The translations under genes and the position numbers were made by a program. Below are positions 36,409-45,951 of a DNA stretch of 64,000 nucleotides, one piece after another (positions within the stretch are counted from its first letter, which is position 1; every line of letters starts with the position of its first letter). The notes beneath the pieces were generated by a model that saw only the letters and a program-made list of their open reading frames with translations, searched no databases and was not told where the DNA came from. Source of the stretch: Pseudomonas sp. J452 (GTDB taxonomy: Bacteria; Pseudomonadota; Gammaproteobacteria; Pseudomonadales; Pseudomonadaceae). Where the stretch lies: positions 1,860,001-1,924,000 of the forward strand of contig NZ_CP088294.1 in the NCBI RefSeq assembly GCF_024666525.1, in the 5' to 3' direction.

Positions 36409-37050
36409 TTAGCGGCCGAGGCGGCGCAGCTCGTCGGATTCGACGATGCGCACGCCATCCCCTTCTTCCAAGGCCAGGCGCCACAGCGCGCGTGCCAGGG
36501 CGGCGGCCTGGATGCCGCGGTACTTGCCGGGCAGCCAGCGCATGAAGGGCGCGGCCAGTTGTTCGCCGAGACGGAACTCACTACGTGCGCCGAGCAGCAG
36601 CGAGGGCCGGACGATGGTCAGTTGCGGCCAGTCCTGGGCGATCAGCGCCTGCTCCATCTCGCCTTTGACGCGGTTGTAGAACACCCCGGATTTGGCGTCG
36701 GCACCCAGGGCGCTGATCACCAGCAGATGCCGCGCACCCAGTTCGCGAGCGCGTCGGGCGAAGGCCAGTACCAGGTCGTGGTCGATGGTGCGGAAGGCCT
36801 CCTGCGAGCCAGCCTGCTTGAGGGTGCTGCCCAGGCAGCAGAAGGCGACATCGATGCGGCCTTGCAGCTGTGGCAGCAGGTCGGTCAGTTCGCCGACCGG
36901 GTTGTCCAGGTGCGCATGTTCGGCCAGCAGGCGGCGGCTGGGGGCCAGCACGCGGTTGATGGTCGGCTCGCTGAGCAGGCGGTCGAGCAGGTGTTCACCG
37001 GTGAGTCCGGTGGCTCCGGCGAGCAGGATGTGCTGGGGCGTCAGGTACAT
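36409..37050 (-). CDS. NAD(P)-binding atypical short-chain dehydrogenase-like protein
   Basis: A 213-residue Rossmann protein. [19 protein letters not shown] at the N-terminus is the TGxxGxxG dinucleotide motif of atypical SDRs. [20 protein letters not shown] with VKGEMEQAL places S, Y and K in the catalytic order. The family includes HTATIP2/TIP30-like oxidoreductases. It is a single gene between the MORN lipoprotein gene and the thiolase. Substrate unknown. Confidence 0.88.
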   Translation of the reverse strand: MYLTPQHILLAGATGLTGEHLLDRLLSEPTINRVLAPSRRLLAEHAHLDNPVGELTDLLPQLQGRIDVAFCCLGSTLKQAGSQEAFRTIDHDLVLAFARRARELGARHLLVISALGADAKSGVFYNRVKGEMEQALIAQDWPQLTIVRPSLLLGARSEFRLGEQLAAPFMRWLPGKYRGIQAAALARALWRLALEEGDGVRIVESDELRRLGR

Positions 37051-37119
37051 GCTGGGTTACTCCACTGATACAACCAGCTTAGAAGTTTTTGCTCGTTCAG
37101 GTATGCGTGCTATGCCGCT

Positions 37120-38829
37120 TTATTCAGCTTTCTTCACAGTGGCGCTCTCCAGTGCCAGCTTGGCCTGGCTTTCGCGCAGGGCCTTCCACTGCTTGAGTAC
37201 GGCGGGCGGCGCCCATAGCTGGGGCTCGGAGGCCTGGAAGTCTTCGGCCTTCTCCCGTTCGGCAACTTTTGCCTTGGCCAGTTCGAAGGCGCGCTGCAGA
37301 TCGTCGGTTTCGTTGAGAGCATCGGCGAACAGGGCGCGGCCGAAGTAGGTGAAGTCGTTCTCCTCGGAGCAGCCGAAGGACACCCGGTCGGCACGGGCGG
37401 CGGTCATCACCAGGGTCTTGGCGTCTTTCAGCAGCGGGATGAAGCCGCCGGAGTAGCAGGCCGAGATCACCACCACCTTGTGCCGCTCGCGCAAGGGTTG
37501 TAGCAGGGCCGCCAGCTCGCTGGCCGGCAGGCTTTCCAGCTGCAGGCGCGGCTGGTCGATGCTCAGTTGGTGGTCACGCGAGCCGTGGCTGGTCAGGTAG
37601 ATGAACACCAGGTCTTCCGGCCCGCTGCGCTCGGCCAGGGCGCGCACGGCACGGGTCAGGCTCTCGCGGGTGGCCAGCGGGCGGTCGGCGAGGTGGTCGC
37701 GGTGGTTGATCAGGCTGATGTTGCCGCGCGCATTGAAGCGCTCGCCGAGCAGTTTGCTGACGTAGTCGGCCTCGCGCAGGAATACGCTCTGCTTGCCGTC
37801 GCCAGCCAGGGTCAGGCTGTACAGCTCGGTGCTCGGGGTGGAGGCGGGCAGGGCGGCGATGGCCTGGTCGAGCAGTTTGCCCTGCTCCAGCAGGCCCAGC
37901 TCCAGTGCGTCTGGCAAGGCGGCGCCTTGGGCGTCGCGGATCAGTTTGCCATTTTGCCAGGTGCCGCTGCGCTGCTGGCCATCGGCGAGTGTCAGGGTGC
38001 CCTCGCTGGCGTACTCGTTGTTGGCGAAGCGGCCACGGTAAACGCTGCCGTCGGTGAGGGTCAGCTCACCCTCGCCGTGGAAGCGCCAGTAACGGAACTC
38101 TCCGAGGTAGTGACGGCCATCGGCGCCTTTGAATTCGCCCTTTCCCTCCAGTGAACCGTCTTTGAAGCGGCCCAGCCAGACATCGCCATCGGCATTCTGG
38201 AAACGTCCCTGGCCATGGAAGCTGTCGTCGCGGAAGCCGCCGCTGTAGCGCTCACCGTCCACACCCTGGTAGCTGCCTTCGCCATTCAGCACGCCATCCT
38301 TGAAGATGCCGCTGTATTGGTTGCCGCCTTCGCTGCGGGTGCCCGGGCCATTCAGCTCGCCGCGGGTGAAGCGCCCCTGGTGGCGGGTGCCGTCCGGCCA
38401 TTCGAGCAGGCCGAGGCCGTGGTACTTGTCCTTGCGAAAGCCGCCGCGGTAGCTCATCTCGCCCTGCTGCAGGTGACCTTCACCCTGCAGGCGGCCCTGC
38501 TTGAAACCGCCGGTGTAGCTGCTGCCGTCGGCGTAGGTCAGCGTGCCCTGGCCATCGAACAGACCCTGGCGGAACTGGCCGACATAGCGCTCGCCGCTGG
38601 CGCCGCGCCATTCGCCCTGGCCGTCGCTCTGGCCGTCCTTGAAGTTGCCGGCGTACCAGCTGCCGTTGGCGTAGTCGAGGCGCCCTTCGCCTTGCAGCAG
38701 GCCATTGATGACCTCGCCGCGATAGCGCCCGCCATCGGGCAGTACGGCATCGGGTGGCAGCAGGGGTTCACCGTCACCGCAGGCGGCGAGCAGCAGGGCG
38801 AGGGTCAGCGGAGCAAGGAGGCGGGGCAT
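37120..38829 (-). CDS. MORN-repeat lipoprotein with caspase-fold C13 peptidase domain
   Basis: A 569-residue predicted lipoprotein (lipobox LLAAC, Cys 17). Residues about 25-305 are roughly eleven MORN repeats (units such as YAGNFKDGQSDGQGEW). Residues about 340-520 are a legumain-type C13 peptidase domain with the catalytic pair His in YLTSHGSRD and Cys in ISACYSGGF. The tail is Lys/Glu-rich. MORN arrays usually bind lipids or form rigid stalks, so the peptidase may be held near a membrane in the periplasm. It is a single gene. The substrate is unknown. Confidence 0.88.
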   Translation of the reverse strand: MPRLLAPLTLALLLAACGDGEPLLPPDAVLPDGGRYRGEVINGLLQGEGRLDYANGSWYAGNFKDGQSDGQGEWRGASGERYVGQFRQGLFDGQGTLTYADGSSYTGGFKQGRLQGEGHLQQGEMSYRGGFRKDKYHGLGLLEWPDGTRHQGRFTRGELNGPGTRSEGGNQYSGIFKDGVLNGEGSYQGVDGERYSGGFRDDSFHGQGRFQNADGDVWLGRFKDGSLEGKGEFKGADGRHYLGEFRYWRFHGEGELTLTDGSVYRGRFANNEYASEGTLTLADGQQRSGTWQNGKLIRDAQGAALPDALELGLLEQGKLLDQAIAALPASTPSTELYSLTLAGDGKQSVFLREADYVSKLLGERFNARGNISLINHRDHLADRPLATRESLTRAVRALAERSGPEDLVFIYLTSHGSRDHQLSIDQPRLQLESLPASELAALLQPLRERHKVVVISACYSGGFIPLLKDAKTLVMTAARADRVSFGCSEENDFTYFGRALFADALNETDDLQRAFELAKAKVAEREKAEDFQASEPQLWAPPAVLKQWKALRESQAKLALESATVKKAE

Positions 38830-38924
38830 GGTGGACGTCCTGGTCGGTGCATGCTTGAAGTATGCCGCAGTGGGCCTGCGGCACCAATGCGAACGGGGCG
38901 CCCAAGCGCCCCGTTAAAATTTAG

Positions 38925-39041
38925 GTTTTGACCGTCACGAGCGAAGGTGAGGCAAGGCGAAAGCAGGCGAGGAAGCGGAGTTTACGTATGTAAATGAGCA
39001 TTCCGAGCCTGCTTTCAACACAGCATCGCCGAGTGCAGTAG
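38925..39041. repeat. Large foldback repeat, copy B
   Basis: The outer arms TTTTGACC (near 38927) and GGTCAAAA (near 39041) enclose a middle stem GAAAGCAGGC / GCCTGCTTTC and the tip GCGGAGTTTAC ... GTAAATGAGC. The core 38951-39032 aligns with 13186-13268. The stem sequences differ between the two copies but are fully paired within each copy. It begins just downstream of the maoC-like gene. Confidence 0.85.
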
Positions 39042-39049
39042 GTCAAAAT

Positions 39050-39505
39050 TCAGACGAAGCACAGGCTCAGTTGCTCAGCGATGTAAGCTGGTTTCTCTTC
39101 GCCTTCGATCTCCAGGGTCGCCTGGGCCTTGATCAGCCACTGGCCGGCACGCTTCTCGGTAATCTCGAGGACGCTCATGGCCAGGCGCACACGCGAGTTG
39201 ACCTTGACCGGCTGGATGAAGCGCACGCTGTCGAGGCCGTAGTTGACGGCCATCTTCAGGCCTTCGGGCATGATCATCAGGCTTTCCATCAGCTTGGGCA
39301 CGAGCGACAGGGTGAGGAAGCCGTGGGCGATGGTGCAGCCGAAGGGGGTGTGCTTGGCCTTGACCGGGTCAACGTGGATGAATTGGTGGTCGCCGGTGCA
39401 TTCGGCGAACTGGTTGATGCGTTCCTGGTCGATGGTTATCCATTCCGAGCGTCCAAGCTCTTTGCCTACATAGTCTTGCAGTTGCGATACGGGTACGAAC
39501 GGCAT
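39050..39505 (-). CDS. MaoC-family enoyl-CoA hydratase/dehydratase
   Basis: A 151-residue hot-dog fold protein. The hydratase site motif is FAECTGDHQFIHVDP (Asp and His, near residues 31-45), followed by TIAHGFLTLSLVP, typical of R-specific enoyl-CoA hydratases. It may act in fatty-acid or polyhydroxyalkanoate metabolism. It stands alone. The start ATG at 39505 follows AAGGAGG, a strong ribosome site. Confidence 0.92.
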   Translation of the reverse strand: MPFVPVSQLQDYVGKELGRSEWITIDQERINQFAECTGDHQFIHVDPVKAKHTPFGCTIAHGFLTLSLVPKLMESLMIMPEGLKMAVNYGLDSVRFIQPVKVNSRVRLAMSVLEITEKRAGQWLIKAQATLEIEGEEKPAYIAEQLSLCFV

Positions 39506-39668
39506 AGATCCTCCTTGAAGGATGCTGGTTACTTGTTGTTTTTTCTGATGAACCTAGCTGGCCCTAGATCATCATGACTCGGCACGAGGGTCAAGCCGAA
39601 AGTCGCGGTATATAGCGTTGCTGTGGGCGTGTTTATAATGGCCGCGCCATCCCGTCGGAGACTTCCCC

Positions 39669-40031
39669 ATGCTGCTGCGCGGCCTGACCTGGCTGGTGCT
39701 GTTCCAGCTGCTCGGCACTGCCCTCAATGTGCTGTTCCTGCCCATGCTGCCGGGGCCGATCATCGGCATGCTGCTGCTGTTCGTGTTCCTCCTGCTGCGG
39801 GGTGAAGTGGGTGAGCCGCTCAGCCAGGCCGCCAGCGGCTTGCTGCGTTACCTGCCGTTGCTGCTGGTGCCGCCGGCGGTAGGCGTGATGGTCTATGCCG
39901 AACAGATCGCCGCCGACTTCTGGGCGCTGGCCGGGGCGCTGGGGCTGTCGTTGCTGCTGTCGCTGCTGTTTGCCGGCTGGCTGATGCAGAAGCTGATCGA
40001 GCGCCAGGCGCACCGCGAGGATCAGGCATGA
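39669..40031 (+). CDS. LrgA/CidA-family membrane protein
   Basis: A 120-residue protein with four predicted membrane spans. LPMLPGPIIGMLLLFVFLLL and RYLPLLLVPPAVGVMVY are the family blocks. LrgA/CidA proteins are holin-like and tied to control of murein hydrolase activity or to transport of small acids. It overlaps the LrgB-type gene by ATGA, so the pair is made together. Confidence 0.93.
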   Translation: MLLRGLTWLVLFQLLGTALNVLFLPMLPGPIIGMLLLFVFLLLRGEVGEPLSQAASGLLRYLPLLLVPPAVGVMVYAEQIAADFWALAGALGLSLLLSLLFAGWLMQKLIERQAHREDQA

Positions 40032-40744
40032 CGCTGGATTGGCAGGGCGCGCTGCAGGCAGTCATTCATCACCCGCTGTTCGGTGTCGGTATCACCCTGG
40101 CGGTGTACCAGCTGTCCCTGGCCGCCTATGAAAAGACCCGCTGGGTGTTCCTGCAGCCGGTACTGGTGTCGATGACCGTGCTGATCGGCGTGCTGCTGGC
40201 CTGCGGCCTGAGTTACACCGAGTACCGCGACAGCACCTTCCTTCTCAGTGTGCTGCTGGGGCCGACCACCGTGGCCCTGGCCGTACCCTTGTTCCTCAAT
40301 CTGCGGCGGATTCGCCAGCTGTTCTGGCCGGTGCTGATCACCCTGCTGGTCGCTGGTGTGGTGGCAACCGCGCTGGGTGTGGCGCTGGCCTGGCTGTTCG
40401 GCGCCGAGCGCATGATGCTAATGACTCTGGCGCCGAAGTCGGTGACCTCGCCGATCGCCATGCTGGTGGCCGAACAGATCGGTGGCGTGGCCGCGTTGGC
40501 GGCGGTCTTCGTGCTGATCACCGGGGTGCTGGGCGCCATGTGCGGACCGGAGTTGCTGCGCCGCATCGGCGTGCATCATCCGGCGGCGCAGGGCATGGCC
40601 CTTGGTCTGACCGCTCATGCGGTGGGCACGGCGCGGGCGCTGCAGGAGGGCGAGGAAAGCGGTGCCTTCGCCGCGCTGGCCATGAGCCTGATGGGCGTAG
40701 TCACTGCAATTGCCCTACCGTTGGTGGTAGCGCTGATCGCCTGA
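40028..40744 (+). CDS. LrgB-family membrane protein
   Basis: A 238-residue polytopic partner of the LrgA-type protein. LLGPTTVALAVPLFLNLRRI and LAPKSVTSPIAMLVAEQIGG are the LrgB signatures, and GLTAHAVGTARALQEGEESG closes the protein. The pair is thought to form an antiholin-like or glycolate/pyruvate transport complex in the inner membrane. It is followed after 10 bases by a Lon N-domain protein. Confidence 0.94.
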   Translation: MTLDWQGALQAVIHHPLFGVGITLAVYQLSLAAYEKTRWVFLQPVLVSMTVLIGVLLACGLSYTEYRDSTFLLSVLLGPTTVALAVPLFLNLRRIRQLFWPVLITLLVAGVVATALGVALAWLFGAERMMLMTLAPKSVTSPIAMLVAEQIGGVAALAAVFVLITGVLGAMCGPELLRRIGVHHPAAQGMALGLTAHAVGTARALQEGEESGAFAALAMSLMGVVTAIALPLVVALIA

Positions 40745-40754
40745 GGATGGCTGC

Positions 40755-41345
40755 ATGAATTTTCCGCTGTTCCCGTTGAATACCGTGCTGTTCCCCGGCT
40801 GCATGCTCGACTTGCAGATCTTCGAGGCGCGCTACCTGGACATGGTCAGTGCCTGCATGCGCCGTGGCGAAGGTTTCGGCGTGGTCGGTATTTTCGCGGG
40901 GCGCGAGGTCGGTGTGGCGGCCGAGCGCTTTGCGGCGGTAGGTTGCGAGGCGCTGATTCGCGACTTCCAGCAGCGCCCCAATGGCCTGCTGGGGATTCGG
41001 GTCGAGGGCGTGCGGCGCTTTCATGTCGAGCAGATCGAGGTGCAGGCAGACCAGCTGACCCTTGCCGAGGTCACCTGGCTGGATGAGACGGCGGATGCGC
41101 CGTTGTTAGCCGAGCATGCCGACCTCGCCGCGCTGCTCAATGCACTGGTCGAGCACCCGCTGGTTGCCGGGCTGGGCATGGGTGGGGCGGTCGCCAGCCA
41201 GCAGGCGTTGGCCAATCAATTGGCCTACCTGCTGCCTTTCAGTGTCGAGCAGAAGCTGCAGGCGCTGCAGCTGGCTGATCCGGGGCAGCGCCTGGCTTAT
41301 ATCCAGAGTCTGCTGGATCAGTTGCAGGGCGAGATGATCGCCTGA
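40755..41345 (+). CDS. Lon substrate-binding (N-terminal) domain protein
   Basis: A 196-residue stand-alone Lon N-domain. FPLFPLNTVLFPGCMLDLQI with FEARY at the N-terminus is the family start, and a helical C-terminal part includes LANQLAYLLPFSVEQKLQAL. There is no AAA or protease domain. Such proteins may bind misfolded substrates. It is closely linked to lrgAB but has no evident functional tie. Confidence 0.9.
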   Translation: MNFPLFPLNTVLFPGCMLDLQIFEARYLDMVSACMRRGEGFGVVGIFAGREVGVAAERFAAVGCEALIRDFQQRPNGLLGIRVEGVRRFHVEQIEVQADQLTLAEVTWLDETADAPLLAEHADLAALLNALVEHPLVAGLGMGGAVASQQALANQLAYLLPFSVEQKLQALQLADPGQRLAYIQSLLDQLQGEMIA

Positions 41346-41400
41346 GCTTTGTATAGGAGATTGCCGCCGTCTTCGATGGAGCGCTGTCGCGCAGCAAACT

Positions 41401-41467
41401 CTGTAGGAGCCAGCTTGCTGGCGATGCTTTTTACCTGCCAGGATCGCCAGCAAGCTGGCTCCTACAG
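41401..41467. repeat. REP-like hairpin TGTAGGAGCCAGCTTGCTGG, copy 2
   Basis: The arms at 41401-41425 and 41443-41467 are perfect inverted repeats and equal those at 2881-2948. The loop differs. It lies between two convergent genes, where it can act as a terminator for both. Confidence 0.9.
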
Positions 41468-41472
41468 GGCGC

Positions 41473-42789
41473 TCAATAACGATATTGCTGCAGCGCCTCT
41501 GGTAACGCCCAAGCACTGACTGCGCCGAGCAGAGCCAGGCTGGTGGGCAGTACCAGCCACCAGGCCTTGGCGCTGAGTGGCGCGAGCGTGGTGCGACGCT
41601 GCAGGACGGCCAGGCAGGCGGCGCAGACCGCGCCCGCCAGCAGGGCGCCGGCCAGGATGTCGGTCGGCCAGTGCACGCCCAGGTACACCCGCGACAGGGC
41701 GATGGCTATGGCCGGCAGACAGGCCAGCAGCAGCCAGGTCAGGCGTGTGCGCGCCGGTGCGCCACGGCCGGCAAGAATGCCGATGGCGAGGAAGAAGGCG
41801 AAGGCGGCCGAGCTGTGCCCGCTGGGCAGGCTGAAGGTATCCAGTGGCTGCAGCAGCACATCCGGACGCGCGCGAGCGAACAGGTGCTTGAGACCGGTAT
41901 TGGCCAGCGCGGTGAACAGCATGCAGCTGGCGACCAGCAAGGCAGCGTCGAGGCGCCGGCAGGCCAGCAGCAGGCCTGTCAGCAACACCCCGGCGGCGGC
42001 CTGGGTGGCGAAGTTGCCGAGCCCGGTGATCAGCAGGGCGATGCTGTCCATGGCGCTGCTGCGCTGTTCCTGCATCAGTGCCATCAGGCCCTGGTCAAGG
42101 GTGCTCAGGTGCGGTATTCCCAGCAGCAGGGCCGCTAGCAGGGCGGCGCTCAGTCCGGCGGACAGGGCCGTAGCCCAGCGCTGTTCACGCAGGCTGCTGT
42201 GGATCACCAGCAGCAGCATCAGGGCGATGGCGGCGGCGACTATCCCGGCGGCGCTCCAGAAGCCTTCCGGCAGGGGCAGGCGCAGGGCGGCGCCGGTGGC
42301 CCAGCCTGGCAGCATGTAGGCCACTGCCCAGCCGGCGGCGGCCAGCATGCTGACCAGCATGAAGCGCACGAACGGCATGTCGAGCATGCCGGCTACCAGC
42401 GGCAGCATGGGGCGCAGCGGGCCGATATAGCGGCCGACCAGCAGGCTGACCACGCCATAGCGCTGGAAGTAGTTTTCCGCACTGCCCAGCCATTCGGGGT
42501 GGTCGCGCAGTACCGGCAGGCGGCGGATGCCCTGGTGGAAGCGGCGGCCCAGGCCGTAGGAAATCGCATCGCCAAGCAGGCCGCCGGCGTAGGCCAGGAG
42601 CACGGTTTCCCACAGCGTCAGGGCGCCACTGCCGGCCAGCACGGCCAGGGTGAACAGCACCACGGTGCCCGGAATCAGGATGCCGGCTACGGCCAGGCAC
42701 TCCAGGCAGGCGATTAAGAAGATGGTCAGGCCCAACCACTCCGGGTTGGTTTCCAGCCAGAGAGTCATGGTGTCGAACCATTGGCTCAT
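41473..42789 (-). CDS. DedA-family / PAP2 phosphatase fusion membrane protein
   Basis: A 438-residue two-domain membrane protein. The N-terminal 200 residues are DedA-like (ECLAVAGILIPGTVVLFTLA, GLLGDAISYGLGRRF, RYIGPLRPMLPLVAGM). The C-terminal part is a PAP2 phosphatase with all three motifs: KHLFARARPD, PSGHSSA, and SRVYLGVHWPTD. DedA proteins are lipid flippases and PAP2 enzymes dephosphorylate undecaprenyl pyrophosphate or phosphatidate, so a lipid-carrier recycling role is likely. ATG at 42789 overlaps the upstream glycosylase stop by ATGA. Confidence 0.93.
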   Translation of the reverse strand: MSQWFDTMTLWLETNPEWLGLTIFLIACLECLAVAGILIPGTVVLFTLAVLAGSGALTLWETVLLAYAGGLLGDAISYGLGRRFHQGIRRLPVLRDHPEWLGSAENYFQRYGVVSLLVGRYIGPLRPMLPLVAGMLDMPFVRFMLVSMLAAAGWAVAYMLPGWATGAALRLPLPEGFWSAAGIVAAAIALMLLLVIHSSLREQRWATALSAGLSAALLAALLLGIPHLSTLDQGLMALMQEQRSSAMDSIALLITGLGNFATQAAAGVLLTGLLLACRRLDAALLVASCMLFTALANTGLKHLFARARPDVLLQPLDTFSLPSGHSSAAFAFFLAIGILAGRGAPARTRLTWLLLACLPAIAIALSRVYLGVHWPTDILAGALLAGAVCAACLAVLQRRTTLAPLSAKAWWLVLPTSLALLGAVSAWALPEALQQYRY

Positions 42790-43535
42790 GGGTACAGCTC
42801 CTGTGGTGGTAGCAAATGATAATCCTGGCCCTCGCGCTGGCCGCGGCGCAGCGGGTTGCGCGTGCACTGGCGGGCGAAGGTGGCGTCGACGAAGCGGTAC
42901 GGCAGGTGTTCGTCGCGCCCGCTGGGGATGCCCAGGCGGGTAGTCTGAACGATCTGCGCCGGTATTTCGCCGACATCCTCGACAAACAATCGCTGCGCAT
43001 CGAAACGCTGGGCGTCCCAGTCCGGCACCTTGAGGCCCAGGCTACGGCACAGCAGGGTCTGGCCGGCGCACAGCCTGGTTGCCGGGCGTGGGCTGCCATC
43101 GGCGGCCGGATTGTTGGCCTGCATGCGCGCCAGGGCGTCGGCAGCGCAGTGCCGATCCAGCCAGGGCGCGGCGGACTTGATCAGCACGGCATTGCCTGGC
43201 CCCTGGGCGCTGAAGTTCAGCGAGTCGCCGCCGCGGGCGTAGTACATGTAGATGTGCCCGCCGTCGAGGAACAGCGCGCGGCGTTTCTCGGTGTAGCCGA
43301 GCGAGGCATGGCTGCCCTTTTCGGCGGCGTAGTAGGCCTCGGTCTCGATGATCCGGGCGGCCAGCCAGTGGCCCTGATGACGATGGCGAATGACTTTGCC
43401 CAGCAGGGCGCGGGCCAGGGTCTGCGCGTCGCGATCGAAGAACGCGGCGGACAGCGGGCGGGCTTCCGCCCAGGGCGGTGGCGCTGGGGTGGCGGGCATC
43501 GGGGTGCCTGTGGCTAGGGTGACGGGCGCGATCAT
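42786..43535 (-). CDS. DNA-3-methyladenine glycosylase (AAG/Mpg type)
   Basis: An alkyladenine glycosylase of the mammalian AAG fold that removes alkylated purines. The 249-residue protein has the catalytic Glu in ARIIETEAYYAAEKGSHA and the intercalating region YMYYARGGDSLNFS. A start at 43535 or 43499 is possible; the first 25 residues are Pro/Ala-rich and may not be translated. The gene overlaps the DedA-PAP2 gene. A second, unrelated 3-methyladenine glycosylase (AlkA) lies 14 kb away. Confidence 0.93.
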   Translation of the reverse strand: MIAPVTLATGTPMPATPAPPPWAEARPLSAAFFDRDAQTLARALLGKVIRHRHQGHWLAARIIETEAYYAAEKGSHASLGYTEKRRALFLDGGHIYMYYARGGDSLNFSAQGPGNAVLIKSAAPWLDRHCAADALARMQANNPAADGSPRPATRLCAGQTLLCRSLGLKVPDWDAQRFDAQRLFVEDVGEIPAQIVQTTRLGIPSGRDEHLPYRFVDATFARQCTRNPLRRGQREGQDYHLLPPQELYP

Positions 43536-43645
43536 AACAACAAGCTGCGCCGGCTAAAGTGACCATCCGCCCGACGCTGCTGGGCTTGAGGGCGTGCTCT
43601 CGCTATAATCGGCCCCTTTTTCCAATTGCCAGACATTCCGAGACC

Positions 43646-44911
43646 ATGACCGAGTCCGTGCTCGACTACATGACCCGCCTGGGCCGCGCCGCGCGTGCTG
43701 CCTCGCGGGTGCTCGCCCGTGCCAGCACCGCGCAGAAGAATCGCGCCCTGCAGGCCGCCGCCAATGCCCTCGACGCCGCCCGCGTCGAACTGACCGCCGC
43801 CAACGAGCTGGACCTGGCCGCCGCCCGCGCCAGTGGCCTGGAACCGGCCATGGTCGACCGCCTGGCGCTGACCCCTGCGGTGATCGACGGCATGATCGAA
43901 GGCCTGCGCCAGGTCGCCACCCTGCCGGATCCGATCGGCGAGATCCAGGGCATGCGCTATATGCCGTCCGGTATCCAGGTCGGCAAGATGCGCGTGCCGC
44001 TGGGCGTGATCGGCATCATCTACGAGTCGCGGCCGAACGTGACCATCGACGCCGCCAGCCTGTGCCTGAAGTCCGGCAACGCCACCATCCTGCGTGGCGG
44101 CTCGGAAGCCATTCATTCCAATCAGGCGATTGCCCGCTGCATCCAGCTCGGCCTGGCCGAAGCCGGCCTGCCCGCCAGTGCCGTGCAGGTGGTGGAAACC
44201 ACCGACCGCGCGGCCGTCGGCGCGCTGATCAGCATGCCGGAGTTCGTCGACGTGATCGTGCCGCGCGGCGGTAAGGGCCTGATCGAGCGCATCAGCCGCG
44301 ACGCCAAGGTGCCGGTGATCAAGCACCTGGACGGCGTGTGCCACGTCTATATCGACGTCGCCGCCGACCTCGACAAGGCCATCCGCGTTGCCGACAACGC
44401 CAAGACCCAGCGCTATTCGCCGTGCAACGCCATGGAAACCCTGCTGGTGCATACCGCTGTGGCCGCCCAGGTGCTGCCGCCGCTGGCTGCCATCTACCGC
44501 GACAAGGGCGTCGAGCTGCGTGGCGATGTCGCGACCCGTGCGCTGCTGGGCAGTGATGTGCTGGAGGCGAGCGAGGAAGACTGGTTCGCCGAATACAACG
44601 CGCCGATCCTGGCGATTCGCATCGTCGATTCGCTGGAAGCAGCCATCGAGCACATCAATAAATATGGCTCGCAGCACACCGACGCGATCATCACCGAGAA
44701 CTTCAGCGATGCGCGGCGCTTCCTCACCGAGGTGGATTCCGCTTCGGTGATGGTCAATGCCTCGACCCGTTTCGCCGACGGCTTCGAGTACGGCCTGGGT
44801 GCGGAGATCGGTATTTCCACCGACAAGCTGCACGCCCGTGGCCCGGTCGGCCTGGAAGGCCTGACCAGCGAGAAGTACGTGGTGTTCGGCGACGGGCACA
44901 TTCGTACCTGA
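43646..44911 (+). CDS. proA: Gamma-glutamyl phosphate reductase
   Basis: ProA reduces gamma-glutamyl phosphate to glutamate semialdehyde in proline synthesis. It has 421 residues, the family length. The catalytic Cys is in [14 protein letters not shown] near residue 257, and the NADPH site region is [17 protein letters not shown] at 43646 was chosen because [14 protein letters not shown] is the usual start. It is followed by nadD after a 13-base gap. Confidence 0.97.
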   Translation: MTESVLDYMTRLGRAARAASRVLARASTAQKNRALQAAANALDAARVELTAANELDLAAARASGLEPAMVDRLALTPAVIDGMIEGLRQVATLPDPIGEIQGMRYMPSGIQVGKMRVPLGVIGIIYESRPNVTIDAASLCLKSGNATILRGGSEAIHSNQAIARCIQLGLAEAGLPASAVQVVETTDRAAVGALISMPEFVDVIVPRGGKGLIERISRDAKVPVIKHLDGVCHVYIDVAADLDKAIRVADNAKTQRYSPCNAMETLLVHTAVAAQVLPPLAAIYRDKGVELRGDVATRALLGSDVLEASEEDWFAEYNAPILAIRIVDSLEAAIEHINKYGSQHTDAIITENFSDARRFLTEVDSASVMVNASTRFADGFEYGLGAEIGISTDKLHARGPVGLEGLTSEKYVVFGDGHIRT

Positions 44912-44924
44912 TGGGGCGTACCTG

Positions 44925-45575
44925 ATGGCGCGGCGTATCGGGATTCTGGGGGGCACCTTCAATCCCGTGCATATCGCCCATCTGCGCGGCGCCCTCGAGG
45001 TGGCCGAGCAGATGGCGCTGGACGAGCTGCGGCTGGTGCCCAGCGCGCGGCCGCCGCACCGCGCGGCACCGCAGGCGACTGCCGAGCAGCGCCTGGCCAT
45101 GGTGCAACTGGCGGTAGAGGGTGAGCCACGGCTGGCGGTCGATGACCGCGAGCTGCGGCGCGACAAACCGTCGTTCACTTACGACACCCTGGAGTCGCTG
45201 CGGGGTGAGCTGGCGGCGGATGATCTGCTGTTTCTCCTGCTGGGCTGGGATGCCTTCTGCGGGTTGCCGACCTGGCATCGCTGGCAGGAACTGCTGCAGC
45301 ACTGCCATATCCTGGTGCTGCAGCGGCCGGATGCCGACAGTGAGGCGCCGGAAGCGCTGCGTGACCTGCTCGCGGCGCGCAGTGTGAATGACCCGCAAGG
45401 CCTGGTCGGGCCGAGCGGACAAATTGCTTTTGTCTGGCAGACGCCTCTGGCAGTGTCTGCCACACAGATTCGCCATTTGCTGGCAGAAGGGCGTTCGGTA
45501 CGTTTTCTGGTACCCGACGCCGTGCTGGCCTATATCCAAACCCACGGGCTGTACCGTGGGCAAACCGATTCATGA
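44925..45575 (+). CDS. nadD: Nicotinate-nucleotide adenylyltransferase
   Basis: NadD adenylates nicotinate mononucleotide in NAD synthesis. The 216-residue protein has the nucleotidyltransferase motif [12 protein letters not shown] near residue 9 and the second motif [12 protein letters not shown] near residue 178. An ATG at 44911 runs into a stop after four codons, so 44925 is the start. It is part of the conserved proA-nadD-rsfS-rlmH run. Confidence 0.97.
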   Translation: MARRIGILGGTFNPVHIAHLRGALEVAEQMALDELRLVPSARPPHRAAPQATAEQRLAMVQLAVEGEPRLAVDDRELRRDKPSFTYDTLESLRGELAADDLLFLLLGWDAFCGLPTWHRWQELLQHCHILVLQRPDADSEAPEALRDLLAARSVNDPQGLVGPSGQIAFVWQTPLAVSATQIRHLLAEGRSVRFLVPDAVLAYIQTHGLYRGQTDS

Positions 45576-45582
45576 GGTAACG

Positions 45583-45942
45583 ATGCAAAACGAACAACTG
45601 GTCAAGGTCGCCATTGCGGCCCTGGAAGACATGAAAGCCACCGATATCACCACCATCGATGTGCGCGGCAAGACCAGCGTCACCGACTTCATGGTGATCG
45701 CCAGCGGTACCTCCAGCCGTCACGTCAAGTCGATGGCCAACGAGGTGCTGGACAAGGTTCGCGAGCAGGGCGTGCGCCCGCTCGGCAGCGAAGGCCTGGA
45801 CGGCGGCGAGTGGGCTCTGCTCGACCTCGGCGACGTGGTGGTGCACGTGATGCAGGTTGCCACCCGCCAGTTCTATGACCTCGAGCGTCTGTGGCAGGGC
45901 GCCGAGCAGAGCCGCGCGCAGCACCAAGACCTGCCTGAGTAA
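45583..45942 (+). CDS. rsfS: Ribosome silencing factor
   Basis: RsfS binds L14 of the large ribosomal subunit and blocks subunit joining under starvation. The 119-residue protein has the typical [20 protein letters not shown] and [14 protein letters not shown] blocks. ATG at 45583 has GAGGTAAC just upstream. It lies between nadD and rlmH with short gaps. Confidence 0.96.
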   Translation: MQNEQLVKVAIAALEDMKATDITTIDVRGKTSVTDFMVIASGTSSRHVKSMANEVLDKVREQGVRPLGSEGLDGGEWALLDLGDVVVHVMQVATRQFYDLERLWQGAEQSRAQHQDLPE

Positions 45943-45951
45943 GTTCGCTCC

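Noticed and set aside
38893..38914. Hairpin ACGGGGCG/CGCCCCGT as a terminator
   Set aside because: The stem is perfect, but no T-run follows on the minus strand, where maoC is transcribed, and no gene on the plus strand needs it.
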